Assembly: GCA_022448665.1 (NCBI GenBank)
Contig: JAKUUO010000039.1
Coordinates: 1 to 10,248, forward strand
Source of the DNA: Candidatus Thalassarchaeum betae
GTDB lineage: Archaea > Thermoplasmatota > Poseidoniia > Poseidoniales > Thalassarchaeaceae
Length of the DNA: 10,248 nt
Direction of reading: 5' to 3'
How positions within the stretch are numbered: the stretch's first letter is position 1; each line of letters starts with the position of its first letter. Below are positions 5,575 to 10,248 of the stretch, piece by piece. Made by a program: the position numbers and the translations under genes. The notes beneath the pieces were generated by a model that saw nothing but the letters and a program-made list of their open reading frames with translations, made no database searches and was not told the origin of the DNA.

Positions 5575-5594
5575 GACGGCTTGAAAGAGCCGTC
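5575..5594 (-). terminator. Candidate terminator hairpin after the rimK-like gene
   Basis: Five bases after the rimK TGA, the minus strand reads GACGGCT-CTTTCA-AGCCGTC, a perfect 7-bp stem with a six-base loop, followed by TTCC. The position fits transcript ending or 3' processing, but the following T-run is short. Two inverted 7-bp arms around a six-base centre also resemble the geometry of a Xer recombination site, although the arms are shorter than usual dif arms. Confidence 0.4.
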
Positions 5595-5599
5595 ACGAT

Positions 5600-6556
5600 T
5601 CAATCGTAAGCCCGCGAGTAGTCGCTGACTCCGTTGCTGTCCATGGCGGCGCTGTCCGAGCCGCCTTCTGCCTGCGCTTCGCGCAGCTTCCTGTCCAGGA
5701 GTTCGACTACTTTGCCGGCGACAATCTTCCCGCAAGCAGACTCGATGCCCTCGAGCCCGGGGCTCGAGTTGACCTCGAGGACCACTGGGCCGCCACGTGA
5801 CTCCAGCATATCGACTCCAGCGAAGTCGAGGTCGAGGGTCTTTGCCGCCAGACAGGCGATCTCGGACTGCCTCTGTGAGATTTCGATCGGCTCGACGCTG
5901 CCACCGAGGTGGAAATTGGAGCGGAACTCCGAGCCGTGCGCCTTGCGACGCATGGCTGCCACGACTTCGCCACCCACGACTAGGGCACGGATGTCCTGAC
6001 CATGTGATTCCTGAACGTACTCCTGGATGAGGGGACTCATGTCGCGCTCCAGCATCTGATACACCAACTGGCGTGCCTGCTGGTCTGAGTGAGCGAGGAA
6101 GACGCCGCGGCCATGAGTGCCCTCGTTGGCCTTCACCACGCAAGGAGTGCCGCCAACGAGGTTGACTGCGCGGGCGGTGCCTTCCCAGTTCCCGACATGT
6201 GCGGTGACGGGCACGGGTATCCCGGCAACGGACATCATCTTGCATGACAGCATCTTGTCACGGCTGTTCACGATGCCCTCGCTCTTGTTGATCACGATGA
6301 CCCCCGTGCTCTCGAACTGACTCAGAACGGAGACGCCCCTGCGGGTAATCGAGTAGCCAATCCTCGGGATGACCGCTTCGCATTCCACTAGCCAGCCCTT
6401 GTTGAAGATCCTAACTCCGGTGTCGTCGATGACGTAGTCCAGAGACAGCGGGTCGATGATTCGGACCGCCCAACCGGCTGCCTCCGCTTCCTCGGCGAGG
6501 CGCTTGGTGCTGTACAGGCCGGGGCCTCGGGACAGGATGACCAAGCGGGAGTCCAT
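5600..6556 (-). CDS. rimK: RimK-family ATP-grasp ligase (glutamate/alpha-amino-acid ligase)
   Basis: A 318-residue ATP-dependent carboxylate-amine ligase closely resembling RimK, which in bacteria adds glutamates to the C-terminus of ribosomal protein S6. The N-terminal domain has the RimK start pattern (ILSRGPGLYSTKRLAEEA, then IIDPLS) and AVIPRIG at 61-67. The ATP-grasp part has SRDKMLSCKMM (98-108), VVKANEGTHGRGV with ATP-binding Lys142, QEYV (178-181), DIRALVVGGEVVAAMRR and the Mg2+-binding region FAGVDMLE plus EVNSSPGLEG (Asp249, Glu261, Asn263). All core motifs are intact. Related archaeal branches add glutamate to coenzyme F420 or tetrahydromethanopterin, or act on the lysine carrier LysW. 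Archaea lack a bacterial-type S6, so the substrate here is uncertain. ATG 6556 matches the family N-terminus, although the frame stays open upstream. A 25-residue tail (from about 294) is extra. A hairpin follows the stop. Confidence 0.9.
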   Translation of the reverse strand: MDSRLVILSRGPGLYSTKRLAEEAEAAGWAVRIIDPLSLDYVIDDTGVRIFNKGWLVECEAVIPRIGYSITRRGVSVLSQFESTGVIVINKSEGIVNSRDKMLSCKMMSVAGIPVPVTAHVGNWEGTARAVNLVGGTPCVVKANEGTHGRGVFLAHSDQQARQLVYQMLERDMSPLIQEYVQESHGQDIRALVVGGEVVAAMRRKAHGSEFRSNFHLGGSVEPIEISQRQSEIACLAAKTLDLDFAGVDMLESRGGPVVLEVNSSPGLEGIESACGKIVAGKVVELLDRKLREAQAEGGSDSAAMDSNGVSDYSRAYD

Positions 6557-6624
6557 GCCCTGCGCCGACCAGCAGCACTTCTTGAGTCCTTTGCATCCGG
6601 AGGCGCTCTCACACCCACGAGTGC

Positions 6625-6645
6625 GCGTCCTGCAAGGCAGGACGC
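6625..6645. promoter_or_regulatory. Perfect 9-bp inverted repeat upstream of the SAP-domain gene
   Basis: GCGTCCTGC-AAG-GCAGGACGC is a perfect 9-bp inverted repeat with a three-base centre. It lies in the 132-bp gap between the divergent rimK-like and SAP-domain genes, about 43 bases before ATG 6689. As DNA it could be an operator for one or both genes; as RNA, a stable leader hairpin. A nine-base perfect match is long for chance in a gap of this size. Confidence 0.5.
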
Positions 6646-6652
6646 CGAAGGG

Positions 6653-6682
6653 GTTGAAAGCCTCCTCATTAGGCTGGGAGTG
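6653..6682 (+). promoter_or_regulatory. Candidate promoter box and Shine-Dalgarno of the SAP-domain gene
   Basis: GTTGAAAG (from 6653) is the most promoter-like A/T-containing stretch, about 35 bases before ATG 6689. GGAGTGA (6676-6682) is six bases before that ATG and resembles the Shine-Dalgarno complement GGAGGTGA with one base missing. The second element decides the start at ATG 6689 instead of the overlapping GTG at 6680. Confidence 0.45.
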
Positions 6683-6688
6683 AGTCGA

Positions 6689-8866
6689 ATGACCCCTGAC
6701 GAGACGCCTGACCGCGACACGCTGTCTTCGATGAAGGTCAGCGAGCTGCGCCAGATGTGCAGCGAACAGGGCCTTCTGGTATCGGGTAAGAAGGACGAGT
6801 TGATCAACAGGCTGTTGGGCTTGCCCGATGCTGCCAAGAGCGCGCCTGCAGCCTCTCTCCCACGCAGCCCAGAGGATATCGACGATGCAATCGACCGGCT
6901 GATCTCCCGCGTCAGCGGCGAGGCCCCGTCCGAGGACGAGCCAGAGCCGGAGGAGCCTGAGGAAGAGGTCCTCGAAGCCGAGATCCTGGACGCGGAGATG
7001 GTCGAGGAGGAGCCAGAGCCGGAGGAGACGGAGGCCACCGGGCTCGAGGACGAGGAGGACGATCCGTGGTTCTCTGGGGTGATTTCCAGTGAGGAATCGC
7101 CGGAGATATACCTCGACGACGAAGACGGCGAGGAGCCGTCGATGGTGATCACACTGCCTTCGGTGGCCAACATCCAGAGCAACTGGAGACCGATCTCGGC
7201 AGTCGTGATGGTGGTACTCCTGGTGGGCGCCATCGCGTTCTACATCGTTCAGGATGACCCGGCTTTCACCGCTCGACCGCTGCACTACGGCGACCACATG
7301 GACTTCACTATCACCGAGACCACCGTCTCCATCACCGGTGACGAGCTGATCGGCCACCTCCGCGACACCGTCTCCCCGACTCTGGACGACGTGTGCGACG
7401 AGCTGCAGGCCAGCATGACGGGCACGGGTTCCATAGCGATCCGCAAGGGCGGGCCCGGAGACATCACTCACGGCTTGGACACCGACCTGGAGGGAGCGGT
7501 CAGCGCTCGCGACGCCTACGGCCGCGAGCACCTGACCGTCGAGCAGATACTCACTCATGACCTGTCGATCGACCTCGAGGGCAAGGTCCGGAACGAAGGG
7601 ACATGCTCGAACACCGGTTGGATCAGGCAGGACAACGACCTGACCTCCGTCTCCAAGAGCTGGAAGGAGATAACCGGCAAGTCGACCGTCCGCACCGACA
7701 CGCAGGTCAGCTTCACCGACTCCGACGGCGTGCGCAGCGATGCGAGGTCTGTGATCTACGGCACGGAGGGCTTCGGCGTCCTGGGCGACCTGGCGCCGAT
7801 CCTGACCTTCCCCCTGACGCCGATCGAGCTCCACGACTTCTTCGGCGACGAGAGCCTCGAGGGGGGCGAGACCTCGAACGACCACATCAACTGGAACTCC
7901 GACTGGAGGTGGGAGGTCTTCGATGAGATCAACACCGCGATGCACGGCCTGGTCTACCCGATCAGGATCTTCCACTTCGAGATCGGCCGCTGCCTCGGCC
8001 ACGCCATCATCGACATCCAGGTCAAGCAGGGCAGTCCCTGGCCGGTCAAGCAGGAGGTCGACATCGTCATCGACAAGGACCTGGAGACCAGTGACTGCAA
8101 CTTCTTCGTGAGCGCCGGCACGCAGGCCGCCCTGCCAGACGGCACCCTGAGTGTGGCGATGGTGCTGACAGAGACCTCCAGCAACGCCGGCTCCATCGCG
8201 GCGCACTGGGGCACCGCGTACGCAGGCAGCCCCGGGGTGGGCGAGGACATACCCACCGACACGCGCCAATGGGGGCTGGCCATGCCGGACGAGACGGAGA
8301 TCAGGATGTTCGACCTGGAGGCGGCGGTGCAGTGCCTGATGGCGAACTACTCGACCAGGGACGCCGCCCTCGCCCTCGACTCGGGCGGCTACATCTGGCA
8401 GGCGGCCTGGTCGGAGCCCACCCGCTCGCCGGAGTGGAACATGTCGTGGGTCAGCGACGACGACAGGTCGGGCTGGATCATCCTGCGCTCAAGCTGCTCG
8501 CTGATAGGCGAGGGCGACTACGAGGACGGCGAGTTCAAGTGGAACCGCGAAGCGGTCCCGGAGACCCTCACGCTGGACCTGATCGAGACCAGGATCCTGT
8601 CCGAGACCAGGTACCCCGAGCTGAACCAGTTCATCGACAGCGGCGCCAACTGGAACACCGACGTCACCTTCGCCCACCGCCTGTCCGTCTCCGAGGAGAA
8701 CGAGCTGCTCGGCATGCTGCCCGGCGGTCTGGGAGAGGGGCAGGTGACCATAGCGGGGAGCCGCGCCTGGGAGGACTCGGGCAGGGACAACGCGCTCAGC
8801 TTCGCCATGAACGCGGAGACCGGCCGGATGGTCGCCTGGTTCCACACCTCGCTGCCAGCGAACTAG
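6689..8866 (+). CDS. Membrane-anchored protein with N-terminal SAP (DNA-binding) domain
   Basis: A 725-residue single-span membrane protein. The N-terminal SAP motif (about residues 12-45: MKVSELRQMCSEQGLLVSG, then KKDELINRLLGL) is a small helix-extension-helix domain that in other proteins binds DNA. A long, very acidic, low-complexity linker follows (about 75-150, rich in Glu/Asp/Pro). The transmembrane helix is at about 168-188 (PISAVVMVVLLVGAIAFYIV). A large domain of about 535 residues follows that I do not recognise. It has beta-rich Thr/Ser/Asp-containing sequence and six cysteines that could form disulfides outside the cell. There is no N-terminal signal peptide, so the likely topology is SAP domain inside and large domain outside. 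The gene lies upstream of a ParA-type ATPase gene on the same strand, and the two are probably co-transcribed. A role linking DNA to the envelope is inferred, not shown. SAP plus membrane-span architecture fits marine Thermoplasmatota. Confidence 0.85.
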   Translation: MTPDETPDRDTLSSMKVSELRQMCSEQGLLVSGKKDELINRLLGLPDAAKSAPAASLPRSPEDIDDAIDRLISRVSGEAPSEDEPEPEEPEEEVLEAEILDAEMVEEEPEPEETEATGLEDEEDDPWFSGVISSEESPEIYLDDEDGEEPSMVITLPSVANIQSNWRPISAVVMVVLLVGAIAFYIVQDDPAFTARPLHYGDHMDFTITETTVSITGDELIGHLRDTVSPTLDDVCDELQASMTGTGSIAIRKGGPGDITHGLDTDLEGAVSARDAYGREHLTVEQILTHDLSIDLEGKVRNEGTCSNTGWIRQDNDLTSVSKSWKEITGKSTVRTDTQVSFTDSDGVRSDARSVIYGTEGFGVLGDLAPILTFPLTPIELHDFFGDESLEGGETSNDHINWNSDWRWEVFDEINTAMHGLVYPIRIFHFEIGRCLGHAIIDIQVKQGSPWPVKQEVDIVIDKDLETSDCNFFVSAGTQAALPDGTLSVAMVLTETSSNAGSIAAHWGTAYAGSPGVGEDIPTDTRQWGLAMPDETEIRMFDLEAAVQCLMANYSTRDAALALDSGGYIWQAAWSEPTRSPEWNMSWVSDDDRSGWIILRSSCSLIGEGDYEDGEFKWNREAVPETLTLDLIETRILSETRYPELNQFIDSGANWNTDVTFAHRLSVSEENELLGMLPGGLGEGQVTIAGSRAWEDSGRDNALSFAMNAETGRMVAWFHTSLPAN
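6931..7027 (+). repeat. In-frame 25-bp direct repeat in the acidic linker
   Basis: Two copies of a 25-base unit (6931-6955 and 7003-7027) differ at one base and are exactly 72 bases (24 codons) apart. They encode EDEPEPEE and EEEPEPEE. This looks like a small in-frame duplication that lengthened the acidic linker of the SAP-domain protein. Confidence 0.75.
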
Positions 8867-8938
8867 CGTCCAACCGCCCTGGTGACGGTTCCTCCCAGCG
8901 GCATGTTCAACACCGCTCCGAGCGCCAGAGGCGCTCGT

Positions 8939-9892
8939 ATGACCGTCGACGAGGAGAGCGACACGCTGCCCGAGGTGGAGAGCGCGCCGCTCGTCATCGA
9001 CGTCGAGTTCACCGAGGTCGAGGAGGAGTCCACAGTCCCGTCGCTGGACGCGGTGGAGGAGATCAGCGTCGCGCGGGCGCGCCGCCCGCTCGACCTGCCC
9101 GAGGCCCAGCCGACCCCCGAGGGCAGGGCCCGCGTGGTCACCGTCATCAACCAGAAGGGAGGCGTCGGCAAGACGACCACGGTCATCAACATCGCAGCGC
9201 AGCTGGCGCTGCGCGGCCACAGCGTCCTGGTGGTGGACGCGGACTCCCAGGGCAACTGCGCGACCGGGCTCGGCGTCGACAAGAGCAAGGTGGGCGCGAC
9301 CACGCGCGACCTCATCCTCAATCCCGAGAGCGCGGTCAACGCGAGGCACGCCACCGCTGTGGAGGGACTCCACCTGATCGTCGGCGACAGGACCCTGGTC
9401 GGGCTCGAGCAGGAGATGCTCAGGCAGCTGGGCCGGGAGAGGCGCCTCACCGAGGCCCTGGAGCCTCTGCTGGAGCACTACGACATCGTCCTCATCGACA
9501 CCCCGCCCACGCTGGGCCTGGTCCCGGTCAACGCGCTGGTGGCAAGCGACGGCATCCTGATACCCGTCCAGACCGAGTACTTCGCTCTCGAGGGGCTGGC
9601 CCTGCTCGCAGGGACCATTCGAGAGGTCAGGGCCCTCCTGAACCCCAGGCTGGGGGTCGACGGCGTGCTGCTGACCATGCACGCGCCGACCCTGCTCAAC
9701 CAGCAGGTGGCCAGCGAGGTCAGGGAGGCCTTCCCCGAGCTCGTCGTGGAGCCGGCGATCCGCAGGAACATCAAGCTGGCCGAGGCCCCGAGCCACGGCA
9801 TCCCGATACACCTGCACGACCCCACCAGCGCCGGCGGCCAAGATTACCAAGCGATAGCAACTGTTCTAGAGCGTCGCTGGGGCCTTGTGTAA
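8939..9892 (+). CDS. parA: ParA/Soj-family partitioning ATPase
   Basis: A 317-residue P-loop ATPase of the ParA/MinD superfamily, ParA/Soj branch. It binds ATP, dimerises, coats DNA non-specifically and positions DNA or protein cargo. The deviant Walker A motif KGGVGKTT (73-80) carries the signature first lysine. The A' motif DADSQGN follows at about 101-107, and the Walker B region is VLIDTPPTLG (184-193). NIKLAEAPSHGIPI near the C-terminus is typical of Soj. The first 65 residues are an acidic, probably disordered extension (TLPEVESAPLVIDVEFTEVE) absent from short Soj proteins. ATG 8939 is chosen because GAGG lies seven bases upstream; the frame is also open from GTG 8882 and ATG 8903, so up to 19 more residues are possible. 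The gene follows the SAP-domain gene by 72 bp (15 bp with the longest form). The DMT transporter gene begins one base after its TAA. No parB is visible in the window. Confidence 0.93.
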   Translation: MTVDEESDTLPEVESAPLVIDVEFTEVEEESTVPSLDAVEEISVARARRPLDLPEAQPTPEGRARVVTVINQKGGVGKTTTVINIAAQLALRGHSVLVVDADSQGNCATGLGVDKSKVGATTRDLILNPESAVNARHATAVEGLHLIVGDRTLVGLEQEMLRQLGRERRLTEALEPLLEHYDIVLIDTPPTLGLVPVNALVASDGILIPVQTEYFALEGLALLAGTIREVRALLNPRLGVDGVLLTMHAPTLLNQQVASEVREAFPELVVEPAIRRNIKLAEAPSHGIPIHLHDPTSAGGQDYQAIATVLERRWGLV

Positions 9893-9893
9893 G

Positions 9894-10248
9894 ATGGCTG
9901 AACACGAGCTCTCCTCCGACTCCCCGCGAGCCGCTGTCTTGTGGATGATCTTCGGAAGTGTTTGCTTTGGAACCATGAACGCCCTGGTCAAGTGGACCAG
10001 CATCCATGCAGACGTCTGGATGATCATCATGGTGCGCTCGGCGGTGATAGCCTTCGCAGTGGCCGCCTTCGCAGCCAGCCGCGGCATCACCCTGAGTGTG
10101 AACATCCGCAGGACGATGTTCCTGCGCTGCGCTGTTGGCCTGACGGCGATGATCCTGTACTTCACCGCCCTCGCCAGGATCCCGATAGGCCAGGCGGTCA
10201 CCCTGCAGTACACAGCCCCCCTGTTCGTCGCGCTGCTCTCGGGCAAGG
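9894..10248 (+). CDS. EamA/DMT-superfamily transporter, N-terminal fragment
   Basis: The frame opens at ATG 9894, one base after the parA stop (TAAGATG), and runs off the window end; 118 residues are visible. After a short hydrophilic N-terminus there are four predicted membrane helices: about 13-34 (AAVLWMIFGSVCFGTMNALV), 41-61, 74-96 (LRCAVGLTAMILYFTALARI) and 101-117 (AVTLQYTAPLFVALLSG). The pattern R-GLTAMILYFTALARIPIGQA followed by LQYTAPLF is characteristic of EamA-domain drug/metabolite transporters, which normally have ten helices and about 300 residues. Exported or imported substrates range widely (amino acids, nucleotide sugars, S-adenosylmethionine), so none is assigned. The tight spacing suggests co-transcription and possible translational coupling with parA, but a functional link is not implied. 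Confidence 0.85.
   Translation, partial: MAEHELSSDSPRAAVLWMIFGSVCFGTMNALVKWTSIHADVWMIIMVRSAVIAFAVAAFAASRGITLSVNIRRTMFLRCAVGLTAMILYFTALARIPIGQAVTLQYTAPLFVALLSGK

Noticed and set aside
5539..5575. Possible tRNA T-arm (GAGGG-TTCTCAC-CCCTT on minus)
   Set aside because: The loop departs from the TTCRA consensus and no matching acceptor 5' strand or anticodon arm lies at the needed distance.
6557..8269. A long minus-strand open frame continuing upstream of the rimK-like start, antisense to the SAP-domain gene
   Set aside because: It is a shadow of the GC-rich codon pattern of the plus-strand gene. RimK family proteins begin at the ATG at 6556, and the extension has no recognisable domain.
8489..9850. 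Long minus-strand open frame antisense to parA and the SAP-domain gene
   Set aside because: It overlaps clear ParA motifs on the other strand, and its translation shows only Val/Asp/Gln-rich shadow composition.
8269..9948. Long plus-strand frame overlapping the SAP-domain and parA genes, rich in Arg/Gly/His/Pro
   Set aside because: Its composition is that of an out-of-frame reading of GC-rich DNA, and it overlaps two well-supported genes.

Overview
The window looks like a gene-dense, GC-rich archaeal chromosome segment. The archaeal signs are a Sec61-beta translocon subunit, an archaeal-type small Toprim protein fragment, a one-domain Lrp/AsnC regulator, a Trm4/NSUN2-type RNA methyltransferase, and a long membrane protein with an N-terminal SAP domain. 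That mix fits marine Thermoplasmatota (Poseidoniia / Marine Group II) best. This placement is inferred from gene content and was not tested by phylogeny.

Layout. Bases 1-235 hold the C-terminal end of a Toprim protein on +. It abuts, tail to tail, a minus-strand pair: an Lrp/AsnC regulator, preceded in its own transcription direction by an RNA cytosine-C5 methyltransferase (to 2427). A divergent promoter region (2428-2579) with inverted repeats leads on + to a 120-residue protein with a by-eye resemblance to ribosomal protein L18e, and then to sec61-beta. Sec61-beta ends base-to-base against an unrecognised 279-residue minus-strand protein. That gene diverges, across a 79-bp region with a strong inverted repeat, from a 64-residue Cys/His-containing small protein on +. 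Next come a Xer-type tyrosine recombinase (4320-5456) and a RimK-type ATP-grasp ligase (5600-6556), both on minus, separated by 143 bp dense in hairpins. A 132-bp divergent region with a perfect 9-bp inverted repeat leads on + to a SAP-domain, single-span membrane protein, a ParA/Soj ATPase and the start of an EamA/DMT transporter.

How the genes may work together. The right half groups three DNA-topology functions: a Xer recombinase (chromosome dimer resolution), a ParA-type ATPase (DNA partitioning) and a protein that by its domains could connect DNA to the membrane. No ParB gene is visible in the window. The most interesting reading is that the SAP membrane protein is the DNA-side partner of ParA. 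This is a hypothesis from adjacency and domain content only. The left half is housekeeping: translation and RNA modification, protein export and regulation.

No stretch over 300 bp lacks a gene, and no tRNA, rRNA, CRISPR array or insertion sequence was seen.
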